From positions 4,370,354-4,434,353 of the forward strand of contig NZ_CP048878.1 of NCBI RefSeq assembly GCF_011009015.1: a DNA stretch of 64,000 bases, written 5' to 3'. The DNA comes from Spartinivicinus ruber (lineage in GTDB: Bacteria; Pseudomonadota; Gammaproteobacteria; Pseudomonadales; Zooshikellaceae). How positions within the stretch are numbered: position 1 is the stretch's first letter; each line of letters begins with the position of its first letter. Made by a program: the position numbers and the translations under genes. Below are positions 28,005 to 35,601 of this stretch, in pieces. The notes below the pieces were generated by a model. That model was not told the origin of the DNA. It made no database searches and was given only the letters and a program-made list of their open reading frames with translations.

Positions 28005-28511
28005 TTAAGGCCTCTTTTTCAAAGTTTTTTTAAATGCTTGCTGTTTATCTGGGCTATGATTAGGATGTTTAGATCTTGATGTAATCCAAGAAAGTCCTGC
28101 TTTATGCAATACCTCATAAATACTACTTAAGCTGTAGTCTATATTAAATTGTTCCAGCAGCAACTGTTGTATGTCTTTACCCTGAACTCTACCGCCTTGA
28201 CGATGGTTTTGTAAGGTAATAACCGCTGCTTTAAATTCATTATATTGTGAAGGACAAAGAAACGGTTTTTTTCCTCTACCGGGTTGTTCATAAAGTCCTT
28301 CAAGGCCATCTCGTCTAAAACGGTTGAGCCAGTCCTGAATGGTATTGTTTGATTTCCTTAATGCTCGTGCTATTTCAGTTTGAGACCAACCTGCTTGTAA
28401 ATGAGCCATCGCTAATAAGCGAAGCCGTGTTCTTGGATGTGGCTCTCTGTTCAGTAAGGCATCAAAGTCGTAGTCATACAATTCATCTGGAATAGAAGCA
28501 ATCCTTGCCAT
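28005..28511 (-). CDS. IS630 transposase N-terminal frame (copy B)
   Basis: It is identical to the copy A frame except for one residue near the end (NHSPDK for NHRPDK). It carries the helix-turn-helix region (GWSQTEIARALRKSNNTIQD) and the linker RQGGRVQGKDIQQLLLEQF. It starts at the ATG at 28511 after AGGA, and ends KTLKKRP where the catalytic frame takes over in the -1 frame. Confidence 0.8.
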   Translation of the reverse strand: MARIASIPDELYDYDFDALLNREPHPRTRLRLLAMAHLQAGWSQTEIARALRKSNNTIQDWLNRFRRDGLEGLYEQPGRGKKPFLCPSQYNEFKAAVITLQNHRQGGRVQGKDIQQLLLEQFNIDYSLSSIYEVLHKAGLSWITSRSKHPNHSPDKQQAFKKTLKKRP

Positions 28512-28596
28512 TATTAAATTCCTAGTCAAATTAAGTGAAATACTGTGACCAGGTATTTTACAGATTATTTACCACGATTGGTATAAAGATAGAGGA

Positions 28597-28896
28597 GTGA
28601 CTCTTGTATTACCTATTGCTAACACAGAAGCAATGAGGTTGCACTTAACAGAAATTTCAAAAGCCATTTCTAAGGGAAGACACGGACTGGTTATCGTTGA
28701 TCAAGCGGCATGGCATACGACTCATCGCCTAGAAATACCTGCGAATATCACGCTATTAAATTTACCACCCGTTTCCCCAGAGCTTAACCCGGTAGAGCGG
28801 ATATGGGAAAAACTGAGAGAAGATTCACTGGCAAATCGTTGTTTTAAAAATTTCAATGATATTGTTGAGTCTTGTTGTGAGGCACGGAATGTTTTT
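28597..28896 (+). pseudogene. IS630 transposase 3' fragment (copy A, right part)
   Basis: This continues copy A after copy B, with TLVLPIANTEAMRLHLTEIS, LVIVDQAAWH and LNPVERIWEK in frame. The protein diverges after CCEARNVF, where the sequence passes into IS3 orfA, so the last 20 residues and the terminal repeat are missing. Confidence 0.8.
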
Positions 28897-28897
28897 G

Positions 28898-29085
28898 ATC
28901 TTTGCTCATTGTTTCCCTGACAGCCTGTTGGTTGATCCACGCGTAAAGCAAGCTCACACCAACGGCTTGCCTGCCTCACTGACACCCACTGTTTCTGCGG
29001 CTTCTTTGGCACTGTAACCTTGGTAAATGACCAGGTTAGCTGAATCAATTTTAAATTCTGTTGAATAATTCGGCTTTTTCAATGT
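28898..29085 (-). mobile_element. IS3-family orfA fragment, right piece
   Basis: The minus strand from about 29083 gives LKKPNYSTEFKIDSANLVIY, QGYSAKEAAETVGVS and, after a frame change, SLLYAWINQQAVRETMSKD. This is a typical IS3 orfA helix-turn-helix. It overlaps the left IS3 piece by 53 near-identical bases, and its far side cuts the holin gene at about 29110. Confidence 0.7.
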
Positions 29086-29404
29086 TTGTACCTCTATCAA
29101 TGGTGGGATTATACCATACAGTTAGGTGTACAAATTTATTAAGCCACAACAAAGCCAACAGCCCAACACATAACCAACCCAATCCAGGTCGCCAACCTGA
29201 AACCCACAATGATGGATGCTTGTCTTCTTCTAAATTGGTTAATGCTTGGAGTAAATGCGGCTGGGTGAGTGTTTCTTGAAGTTTTTGTTTAGCAGCTAAG
29301 CGTTCTTCGTCTGAAGTGAATAAGCTATCAAGGCCACCCATAATTTCACTGGCTACGGTGTCAATTTTTGAAAATAGCATAATTAAATATGGTGGGGTTG
29401 CCAT
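29051..29404 (-). pseudogene. 3TM (GTA-type) holin gene truncated by IS3
   Basis: The first 95 residues match the intact holin at 36776-37183 nearly exactly (GLDSLFTSDEERLAAKQKLQ, NLEEDKHPSLWVSGWRPGLG). From residue about 90 the sequence changes to IS3-derived residues (NPTIDRGTNIEKAELFNRI). The last two membrane helices are lost, so it is unlikely to make membrane lesions. It follows the amidase gene at 29466 in the same direction, as in a lysis cassette. Confidence 0.8.
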
Positions 29405-29465
29405 GTGAAGTAAAGTCTTCTTGGATTGTAGCGTACCTTTTGAATTTTTTATTCGAGAGAGACTT

Positions 29466-29870
29466 TTACAGTATTCTTTTTATATCACGAACTACATTCC
29501 ACCATCTTTTAGCTTGAAAATTAGGGCAGTTTTTTTTCGGATTTAAGTTGCAATGTCCAACCACCTCAGCATTAGGGTATTTTATGTGCCAGTCGATAAT
29601 CACTTTCTCTAAGCTATCAAACTGAGCATCAGTAAACTGATCTCGACCGACTAAACAAACACCTAGGCTATTGCTATTGTGACCTTTAACATGTGCACCG
29701 ACCCAATATTCAGGCCGACCATTTTCGATAGTGCCATCACGCTTAATCACTTTATGGTAACCAATACCCGACCAGCCTCGTTCAAGGTGCCAGTGGTGAA
29801 TGTCTTCGGCTGAAATATCTTTGTGATTAGGTGAGTCGCTGCAATGAATAACGAGCTTAGTAATTTTCAT
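29466..29870 (-). CDS. N-acetylmuramoyl-L-alanine amidase (T7 lysozyme-like endolysin)
   Basis: The 134-residue protein belongs to the Amidase_2 family: LVIHCSDSPNHKDISAEDIH, the RGWSGIGYHKVIKRDGTIEN core, WVGAHVKGHNSNSLGVCLVG, and the C-terminal zinc ligands GHCNLNPKKNCPNF. By analogy to T7 lysozyme the zinc is held by two histidines and the cysteine, all present. It cleaves the bond between MurNAc and L-alanine to release phage. It is 78 percent-plus similar by eye to the copy at 35602 and, unlike that copy, keeps the C-terminal helix (AKRWWNVVRDIKRIL). Its holin partner downstream is truncated. Confidence 0.9.
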   Translation of the reverse strand: MKITKLVIHCSDSPNHKDISAEDIHHWHLERGWSGIGYHKVIKRDGTIENGRPEYWVGAHVKGHNSNSLGVCLVGRDQFTDAQFDSLEKVIIDWHIKYPNAEVVGHCNLNPKKNCPNFQAKRWWNVVRDIKRIL

Positions 29871-29994
29871 AATTAAACCAATTTATACCAGACAGTTTTC
29901 TTGATCTGTGTCATACCTATTATACCGATATAAAAAATAATATATAAGCCATATTATTGTTGTATCTAAGGTAATAGTAATGCTTTATAACTTT

Positions 29995-31027
29995 ACCTAA
30001 TTATCATCATACCTAAGCTATATTTAGTAGCTTACCTGGTAGTGGAGGTGTTCTCAGTGCTACAAATGCTAGCCTAGGAATAAATTCTACTAAGCTAAAT
30101 CTTCGATTAAATCGATACTGAAATTCAGCAAGATAACGTTGTGCATATTTAGCGCGAATAGCATGATAAGTACTACGTAAAGCACTTTTTAAGTTTCCAA
30201 GGATGGTGTTAACCCAATAAAATTCAGGTTCCTCTACTGATGCACGACCACCACCGCATACAATTTTATCATGAAGACAACCTGCTTCTATGACACCATT
30301 AAAACAGGCCAGTCCATCGGAGATTACGGTACTGCCCTTGGCCAAATTCTGCCTACTCCAAGCCGTTATCTCTTCTTTATTAAACCCTTTTAAAATGCTC
30401 AGTTTAATTCGTGTCGGTTGACCTTGTTTTGTTGTTTCTACGGCTGCTACAAAAGGTATTTTCCCATCTGCTCCCCTACCTCTTTTGCAACCTGTACGCT
30501 CACCACCAAGATAGGCATCATCAATTTCAATAAAACCCGACAATTGCTTGGTGCCTTCTCTTTCTTGCATCACTTTCATGAGCTTATGTTTCATTCTCCA
30601 GGCAGCTTGATAGGAAATACCTAAATGGCGATGTAATTCTATGGCTGATATACCTTTTTTGTCTTGGGAGATCAAATACATCCCTTGGAACCAAGTCTTT
30701 AATGGTAATTTGGTTGATTCAAAGATAGTACCTGCAGTTACAGATGTTTGCTGGTGACATTTATAGCACTGCTGAAGCTTTCTAGTAGTGAGTTGACAGC
30801 ATTTGTCGTATCCACAATTGGGGCACTGAAAACCTTCTGGCCATCGCAATTTGTATAAGGTATTAAAGCATTGTTCTTCTGTACCATATTGTTTGAGAAA
30901 CTCGTTTAAACTCAGGCCTTTTTGAAATTGAACTTTGTTGATAGCCATTATTTATACCTTCTCAATTAAGTTTCCATGCTGTTCAAATATACAGCAGTTA
31001 ATGGCTTAGGTATAGTGATAATTAGGT
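29995..31027 (-). mobile_element. IS1595-family insertion sequence
   Basis: About 1033 bases bounded by inverted repeats. The left end ACCTAATTATCATCATACCT and the right end (31004-31027, GCTTAGGTATAGTGATAATT then AGGT) match with two mismatches over 24 bases. AACTTT occurs on both flanks (29989-29994 and 31028-31033) as the target duplication. It carries one transposase gene and interrupts a secreted-protein gene. Confidence 0.88.
30013..30948 (-). CDS. IS1595-family (ISXO2-like) transposase
   Basis: The 311-residue protein has an N-terminal zinc ribbon (CPNCGYDKCCQ, CYKCHQQTS, residues about 38-66) and an ISXO2-like DDE domain (FIEIDDAYLGGERTGCKRGR, VISDGLACFNGV, EFYWVNTILGNLKSALRSTY). These are the family signatures. 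The frame is complete and lies centrally between good inverted repeats, so the element may be active. Confidence 0.92.
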   Translation of the reverse strand: MAINKVQFQKGLSLNEFLKQYGTEEQCFNTLYKLRWPEGFQCPNCGYDKCCQLTTRKLQQCYKCHQQTSVTAGTIFESTKLPLKTWFQGMYLISQDKKGISAIELHRHLGISYQAAWRMKHKLMKVMQEREGTKQLSGFIEIDDAYLGGERTGCKRGRGADGKIPFVAAVETTKQGQPTRIKLSILKGFNKEEITAWSRQNLAKGSTVISDGLACFNGVIEAGCLHDKIVCGGGRASVEEPEFYWVNTILGNLKSALRSTYHAIRAKYAQRYLAEFQYRFNRRFSLVEFIPRLAFVALRTPPLPGKLLNIA

Positions 31028-31475
31028 AACTTTATTAAACCATCAATATTATTAACTATTGTGATCTCATCAAATGTTTTTGCTGAATGGACTAATGTGT
31101 TATGTGTAAAGTCGGATGGTTCTGCAATGTACAATCTAAAAGATGAATCTGCAAATAACGTAACTATTGCTGGTCAATGGGGAAATGCTTTAAGTTCAAG
31201 AGCAGGCGGGGATATTAAAGTTTTTATGGTGTCATATGAGGATTATAAAGGTATTGTTAATCAATGTAATAACGGTTATTGGCCACAACCATATAATAGT
31301 AATGATAGACTTTATGTTTTTGAAGTAAATCTACCAAATGGAAATAAAGGTCTTGCTCCTGGTAAGTATACAGGTGGAATTATTCCACTTAAGTGCAGAT
31401 ATAGTCCTACGTCTTGTTTTTAGCTTATGATATACAGCTGAGCAGCTAGTCAGCTTAGCTGTATATCAAGAAGTA

Positions 31476-31892
31476 CTATCCTCCTGCTCTTATACAGTCT
31501 CCCCAAATTTCAGCGGAACAAAAGGGGCGGCTTGTATCAAAATGCCCCGGTGCAATATATTGCTCACCGTTAGGCTTATTCACTTGGAATACCTTCCAAA
31601 TACTAAGACTACTGTCTGCTGGTTGTGGCACATGTTCTGTTGTAAATTTATTTCTACATTGAATATAAGCCGACCTATAGCTAGCTTCAGAAACACCGAA
31701 ATAACTGAATTCATAGTTGTTTGATAAGGTAGCTATTCCCTCCTGACCAGAGATTGTAACTTGGTTCCCATCATTATCTTTTAACCAGTCCCAATGACTT
31801 GCATCAGGTTTTGCACAGATTACATTTGTCCATTCAGCATGCGCACTACTAGTACTTACAACAGCTAAAGCTGTAACTAATATTTTTTTCAT
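31476..31892 (-). CDS. small secreted protein, intact paralogue of the interrupted gene
   Basis: The 138-residue protein has a signal peptide (MKKILVTALAVVSTSSAHA) and a mature part EWTNVICAKPDASHWDWLKD, NQVTISGQEG, VNKPNGEQYIAPGHFD. The same pattern occurs in the convergent gene at 31061-31423, so the two are diverged duplicates. Four cysteines could form disulfides. I recognise no named family. Confidence 0.7.
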   Translation of the reverse strand: MKKILVTALAVVSTSSAHAEWTNVICAKPDASHWDWLKDNDGNQVTISGQEGIATLSNNYEFSYFGVSEASYRSAYIQCRNKFTTEHVPQPADSSLSIWKVFQVNKPNGEQYIAPGHFDTSRPFCSAEIWGDCIRAGG

Positions 31893-32065
31893 AATTCATT
31901 CTTTTGCGTTGATGGAAAAAGCGCGGATTATACGGTCAAAAAAATATAAATAAAGATGACAACAAAGAGACCAGCTATTACTTTTAGTCAGGCTAAGAAT
32001 TGCTCTTAAAAAGAAACTACTAAACGTTAGTAATATAAGAAAGTTTATACGCTCCAAAACGAAAA

Positions 32066-32087
32066 AAGCCCCAAAAATTTGGGGCTT
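32066..32087 (-). terminator. terminator of the small secreted-protein gene
   Basis: AAGCCCCAAA and TTTGGGGCTT form a 10-pair stem with a two-base loop; on the minus strand TTTTTTCG follows. It lies 66 bases past the stop of the gene at 32153-32494. Confidence 0.88.
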
Positions 32088-32152
32088 GAAGGATATTAAT
32101 TGTTTGTTTTTACAACTGATCGGATTGAGTATAGTCAGTTGATTAAGTTTCG

Positions 32153-32494
32153 CTATGAAATATTCACTATATTATCAGAACAGTCTTTGTGTGTGCATTG
32201 ATCTAACTCAATTGGATCCCATATTGAATGAGACTTGTCAAAATTTGCAAATTCAATTGACTCATATCCAGCTATATTACCTTTTGGTGGTCTTGGGCAA
32301 CTGGGACCACCCTTAACGGCGAACTTAACACCCTTTTGTGGCTTACTAATATCATCATTACACTCCAGTCCTACTGGACACACTTCCTTAGACGCAAACT
32401 CTATAGGCTTAACTCTAAACGGGTCAAGCTCTGGACTTACATCGGCACTAGCTGCTGAAGCTATGGCTGTGATAAATACCATTTTCTTAAGCAT
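32153..32494 (-). CDS. small cysteine-containing secreted protein of unknown function
   Basis: A 113-residue frame with a signal peptide (MLKKMVFITAIASAASADVS) and a mature part rich in proline and lysine with six cysteines (VCPVGLECNDD, GPSCPRPPKG, DQCTHKDCSD). AGGATT precedes the ATG. A strong terminator follows. No family recognised; the paired cysteines point to a disulfide-stabilised exported protein. Confidence 0.65.
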   Translation of the reverse strand: MLKKMVFITAIASAASADVSPELDPFRVKPIEFASKEVCPVGLECNDDISKPQKGVKFAVKGGPSCPRPPKGNIAGYESIEFANFDKSHSIWDPIELDQCTHKDCSDNIVNIS

Positions 32495-32615
32495 GTTAAT
32501 CCTTTCATAGTAGTATTCAAACGCTGCAGAATATACAACACTAAAAGTATAATAGGTGTAACTTTTGTTTATAGTAATGCTTTCGTGTGTAAAAGGTATT
32601 AGGCACTTTTGAGAC

Positions 32616-33422
32616 GGTTGTGTTGCAAATAGGCACAGCCCTTGTCATCTGTTAGCCTAATTCTCTTTGATTGATGCAAAGCGAGTAGTTAATGATCAGC
32701 TTTAAAGGCCGCCATTTCCATCAAACCTTGATTTTGCAAGCGGTTCGCTGGTATGTCGCGTATCCGTTGAGCTACCGGCAGATCGAAGAAATCATGCAAG
32801 AGCGTGGCTATGATGTGGATCATACGACCGTTCAGCGTTGGGTCGTTCATTATTGTCCACAGCTAGAGAAGGCTTTCCAAAAAAAGAAGCGACGCCCCAA
32901 GGGGCGTTGGCGATTGGATGAAACCTACATCAAAATCAAAGGCCAATGGAAATACCTATACCGTGCGGTTGATAAAGCAGGTGATACCATTGATTTTTTA
33001 TTAACCGCCAAGCGTGATACAAAAGCCGCCTTACGCTTTTTAACCAAAGCCATTCGGCGCAATACCCAACCCAGTTTAATTAATATGGATAAGAGTGGTG
33101 CTAATAAAGCAGCAGTAAGGGCTTATAATCAAGCGTCCGATCATAGCATTGAAATACGCCAGGTTAAATATCTCAATAATATGGCTGAGCAAGACCATCG
33201 TGGTGTTAAGCGCATTACCCGACCGATGATGGGGTTTTACAATTTTCATTCAGCGCAGAAAACCTTAGCCGGTATTGAATTGATGCATATGATTAAAAAA
33301 GGGCAAATGAAAAAACACTATCGTGGCAATTTATCACCGGCTGAACAATTTTATGCACTAGTAGGCTAAGTGCGCCCAAGGGAAAATAGTTTTTGAATTA
33401 ATTAAATATTTGCAACACAACC
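32616..33422 (+). mobile_element. IS6-family insertion sequence, copy 1
   Basis: An 807-base element with perfect 15-base terminal inverted repeats, GGTTGTGTTGCAAAT at 32616-32630 and its complement at 33408-33422. It has the same length as copy 2 at 39309-40115 and the transposases are identical. The 8-base flanks (TTTGAGAC left, CAATAAAG right) are not a target duplication. Confidence 0.95.
32692..33369 (+). CDS. IS6-family transposase, copy 1
   Basis: A 225-residue transposase of the IS6/IS26 family. An N-terminal helix-turn-helix (LSYRQIEEIMQERGYDVDHT) precedes a DDE domain with D in WRLDETYIKIKGQWKYLYRA, D in SLINMDKSGANK, and E in LNNMAEQDHRGVKR. Length is slightly under that of IS26 TnpA. 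It is complete and identical to the copy at 39385, so both may be active. Confidence 0.95.
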   Translation: MISFKGRHFHQTLILQAVRWYVAYPLSYRQIEEIMQERGYDVDHTTVQRWVVHYCPQLEKAFQKKKRRPKGRWRLDETYIKIKGQWKYLYRAVDKAGDTIDFLLTAKRDTKAALRFLTKAIRRNTQPSLINMDKSGANKAAVRAYNQASDHSIEIRQVKYLNNMAEQDHRGVKRITRPMMGFYNFHSAQKTLAGIELMHMIKKGQMKKHYRGNLSPAEQFYALVG

Positions 33423-33720
33423 CAATAAAGACAATTATGCCAATTAACGTGTCAAAACAAGTGGCTGAAAAATAAAGGAAAAATGGAGTTTTGACAATTA
33501 TGACAATTACGCAGCAGGGTCTTAAAAAACAAACTAATAAATAGGGTTTAAGTACCCCCTTGTCATTATTGTCAAAATTGTCATTATTATATTTATTATT
33601 ATTTTTTATATTATATATCAATAGTTTATAGATTCTTAGTTTTGACAAAGTAAAAGCAGATTAAAGACAAGGTTGTCAAAAGTACGTAAAACCCGAAATA
33701 ACGAATGGAGAATAACAACA
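33423..33720 (+). other. AT-rich noncoding stretch with TGACAATTAT repeats
   Basis: No gene is supported here. The stretch contains imperfect repeats of TTATGACAATTA and TTGACAATTATGAC around 33435-33515 and TTGTCAAAATTGTCATTATT near 33561-33590, partly palindromic. It could be an operator or promoter region for the phage-like genes that follow. Confidence 0.4.
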
Positions 33721-33891
33721 ATGAAAAGCAAAGAACGAACGACCAACTTGATTGCCATGGCAAAACGCTTTGAGAGGCTCGCAGAGCAGCTAGAAGACAG
33801 TTTAGAACATGGCAGCAGAGAACTAGCCCTGGCAGTGAGAAAAACGGCTGAGGGGCTTAAAAGTGGCAAGTGTGGTATGTGTGGAGAGTAA
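33721..33891 (+). CDS. small phage protein with a C-terminal CxxC
   Basis: I start at the ATG at 33721, after GGAGAATAACAAC. The 56-residue product is helical and charged (TNLIAMAKRFERLAEQLEDS) and ends GKCGMCGE, a possible half zinc site. It lies 6 bases before the VRR-NUC gene, so the two are co-transcribed. Unnamed family. Confidence 0.6.
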   Translation: MKSKERTTNLIAMAKRFERLAEQLEDSLEHGSRELALAVRKTAEGLKSGKCGMCGE

Positions 33892-33897
33892 ATAACA

Positions 33898-34278
33898 ATG
33901 CGTGACCTTGAAGGAAAAGAACAAGCCGATTTATTTCGTTGGTTACATGGCAACTACCCTGATGTGTATCGGCATGCCTTTCATGTGCCTAATGGTGGTC
34001 ATCGGCATGTGGCGGTAGCAAACAAATTAAAACAGCAAGGCGTTAAAGCTGGGGTACCTGACATTTTTATTATGATGCCCCGTGGTGGTTACCATGGGTT
34101 GGTCATTGAGTTTAAAGCCAGTCCTCCTGCTAAAACACAAGTGTCAGCCAATCAAAAAGAATGGCTAAACCGGTTAGCTGATCAAGGTTACCTAGCCGTC
34201 TTGTGTCGTGGAATCGATACCGCTAAGCAGCAGATTCAAGATTACTTAACGCTACCCGAAAATAAAAAAATAGCGTAA
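33898..34278 (+). CDS. VRR-NUC domain nuclease
   Basis: The 126-residue protein is a stand-alone VRR-NUC domain: EGKEQADLFRWL at the N-terminus, the conserved HVPNGG, then GVKAGVPDIFIMMPRGGYHG and LVIEFKA, which carry the acidic and lysine residues of the PD-(D/E)xK core. Such phage proteins are structure-specific nucleases, probably for Holliday junctions. It sits between a small CxxC protein and a Q-like gene, the usual place of this gene at the end of a phage early operon. Confidence 0.88.
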   Translation: MRDLEGKEQADLFRWLHGNYPDVYRHAFHVPNGGHRHVAVANKLKQQGVKAGVPDIFIMMPRGGYHGLVIEFKASPPAKTQVSANQKEWLNRLADQGYLAVLCRGIDTAKQQIQDYLTLPENKKIA

Positions 34279-34315
34279 GTGTTTAATGACCCGAAACGAC
34301 GAAGAGTATATAAAA

Positions 34316-34873
34316 ATGAGTGCAATGACCTTATTAACACCTAAGTCAGTAAAATATGAAGGTGTACCTGGTGGAATGCCAACGTTAACCCCTGAAGATG
34401 TCGCAGCGGCGCTTGGGATGGGAGATTTACCACGAGAGGCGTATTTATTGGGGTTGTTAAAGTATACCGATGATAAGACGGTTTTACATGAGCTTGATAA
34501 TTTAGTTCAAGAGTTTGTCATTAAGAAAGGGATTGAGGAAGGTTGGCGGGAACCATGGCCAAATGAAAAAAAGCGCTCCCTTATGTTCTTTAAACAGTTT
34601 GCTCGATCAATGATAAATGAAGTGGTAGACGATAATCTTTGTAAAAGATGTAATGGCTCTGGAATTGACTGTCGTACATCCCATCATCGAAAGTGTAATT
34701 GTAATAACGGTAGAAGAGCACCATTGAAAAAAGAATTAGCAAAGTACTGCGGCATTAATGAAAAGTGTTGGCGTGAGCGGTGGCATACCCGTTATACTGA
34801 ATCATTAAAGCAAATTCACACCTGGCGTGCTCAATTAATTTGGCATTTACATACATTTATTGAAAAAAAATAA
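34316..34873 (+). CDS. phage antitermination protein Q-like
   Basis: I prefer the ATG at 34316 (MSAMTLLTPKSVKYEG), which has GAAGAG upstream; the frame could start at 34286. The 185-residue product has a central zinc-binding region of DnaJ type (CKRCNGSGIDC, then CNCNNGRR). A C-terminal helical part contains KYCGINEKCWRERWHTRY. This is the pattern of lambdoid-type late antiterminators (PF06530-like). Ten bases after its stop is a promoter followed by an early terminator, as for lambda Q. It probably turns on the lysis genes downstream. Confidence 0.75.
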   Translation: MSAMTLLTPKSVKYEGVPGGMPTLTPEDVAAALGMGDLPREAYLLGLLKYTDDKTVLHELDNLVQEFVIKKGIEEGWREPWPNEKKRSLMFFKQFARSMINEVVDDNLCKRCNGSGIDCRTSHHRKCNCNNGRRAPLKKELAKYCGINEKCWRERWHTRYTESLKQIHTWRAQLIWHLHTFIEKK

Positions 34874-34882
34874 AAAAGAGTG

Positions 34883-34911
34883 TTGACAGGGTACGCTAGG
34901 TTGTATATGTT
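34883..34911 (+). promoter_or_regulatory. pR'-like late promoter
   Basis: TTGACA (34883-34888), a 17-base spacer and TATGTT (34906-34911) lie 10 bases after the Q-like gene. Transcription from about 34918 would meet a strong terminator within 50 bases. This is the layout of lambda pR'-tR', where Q lets polymerase read through. Confidence 0.75.
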
Positions 34912-34941
34912 AAACCCATGATGTGATTTTGCACCCTAATG

Positions 34942-34970
34942 AAAGCCCTGTCAGATGACGGGGCTTTTTT
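34942..34970 (+). terminator. tR'-like terminator
   Basis: AAAGCCCTGTCA (34942-34953) pairs with TGACGGGGCTTT (34956-34967), one T-G pair, two-base loop, followed by TTT and CG. It would end transcripts from the promoter at 34883 unless antitermination occurs. Confidence 0.88.
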
Positions 34971-35059
34971 CGTTTCAGGCTAACAACTTTTATGCTCACT
35001 TAAGCACAAGCAATACGCCTAATCTGCAGTACCACCATTATTAACTGATCTACTCGATA

Positions 35060-35083
35060 AAGCCCAGTTACATAGCTGGGCTT
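35060..35083 (-). terminator. hairpin after the minus-strand DUF2158 gene
   Basis: AAGCCCAG and CTGGGCTT pair around an eight-base loop; a short TTATC tail follows on the minus strand. It lies 10 bases past the DUF2158 stop. The T-tract is weak. Confidence 0.5.
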
Positions 35084-35092
35084 ATGCAGGCT

Positions 35093-35320
35093 TTATTTCT
35101 TTTTCTCTCTTAGTACATGCTTTTCTAATGCAATTAAAGGGATTGTTTCAGTTTTGTAGGTATAGCTATTTTCAACAGAGTCAAACCAAGCGCATACAGC
35201 TGATGGAATTGAAGGCTTTTGTTGTTGTGTTTCAAAGTCATCAACAATAACCATGACTGGTGACTTAGATGATCTTGCTTTGAGCATGACCACATCACCC
35301 ATTTTTAAATTAGATTCCAT
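35093..35320 (-). CDS. YodC-like DUF2158 protein
   Basis: I start at the ATG at 35320 (MESNLKMGDVVMLKARSSKS), which has AAAGGGAA about 9 bases upstream; the frame extends 21 codons further without support. The 75-residue product has the DUF2158 pattern GDVVMLK...SPVMVIVD and AWFDS. The family is small and uncharacterised. It points against the late lysis genes and faces a second DUF2158 gene at 35403, so it is probably an independent cargo gene. Confidence 0.65.
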   Translation of the reverse strand: MESNLKMGDVVMLKARSSKSPVMVIVDDFETQQQKPSIPSAVCAWFDSVENSYTYKTETIPLIALEKHVLREKKK

Positions 35321-35402
35321 AAGATAAATTCCCTTTGTTGTGTTTAACCTGATGATTATTCTTTCGAAAACTTTATAAGTCAATCTAGATAGGAAATATA
35401 AA

Positions 35403-35591
35403 ATGGATACAATTGAATCAGGCTCTGTTGTTCAGCTTGCATCTGGTGGACCTAAAATGACCGTGCTGAGTGAGGGTAGCTATTTCTATGAGTGTTGTTG
35501 GTTTGATAAGGCTGATGTATTACATACAGGTAGCTTCAATTTAGAAACCTTAGTACTAGCTGATCACTGTGATGAGCCTAACTCTATTTAA
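35403..35591 (+). CDS. YodC-like DUF2158 protein
   Basis: A 62-residue protein with the typical DUF2158 string SGSVVQLASGGPKMTVLSEG, then CCWFDKADV and FNLETL. An AGGA site precedes the ATG. Function of the family is unknown. It lies 10 bases before the amidase gene, so it is part of the lysis transcript. Confidence 0.8.
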   Translation: MDTIESGSVVQLASGGPKMTVLSEGSYFYECCWFDKADVLHTGSFNLETLVLADHCDEPNSI

Positions 35592-35601
35592 TAACTAACT
35601 T

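Larger units (their letters stand above)
27437..28583 (-). mobile_element. IS630-family element copy B, inserted inverted into copy A
   Basis: About 1147 bases long, with ends TACCAATC at both sides in inverted orientation (TACCAATCCTGTTTATTAGC at the left, its partner at the right ending GATTGGTA). It is nearly identical to copy A over the shared parts and looks structurally complete. Confidence 0.82.
26685..28896 (+). mobile_element. IS630-family element copy A, split by an inverted copy B and truncated at its 3' end
   Basis: Copy A starts with TACCAATCGTGGTAAATAAT inside the IS3 orfA region and runs to CTGTGTGTCCTGCTAA (27436). It resumes at 28584 with AAGATAGAGGAGTGACTC after copy B. A short TAA duplication flanks copy B, in line with TA targeting by IS630 elements. 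The 3' end of copy A is lost at about 28896, where IS3 sequence resumes. Confidence 0.8.
29980..31423 (+). pseudogene. secreted-protein gene interrupted by IS1595 in its signal peptide
   Basis: Joining the flanks of the IS1595 element with one AACTTT copy restores an ATG at 29980 and the signal peptide MLYNFIKPSILLTIVISSNV ending FA, then EWTNVLCVKSDGS. The remaining frame runs to the stop at 31423. The mature part (about 115 residues) resembles the protein at 31476-31892: EWTNV.C.K, NVTIAGQWG, NLPNGNKGLAPGKY. A residual GTG start at 31061 would leave only a stub of the signal sequence, so export is probably lost. Function unknown. Confidence 0.8.

Noticed and set aside
28722-29048. 108-codon minus-strand frame across the IS630/IS3 junction
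   Set aside because: It joins antisense IS630 with out-of-frame IS3 sequence; an artefact of the rearrangement.
33358-33953. Two minus-strand frames of about 100 codons over the AT-rich stretch and the small CxxC gene
   Set aside because: They are antisense to IS6 and phage genes, with low-complexity translations and no start signals.
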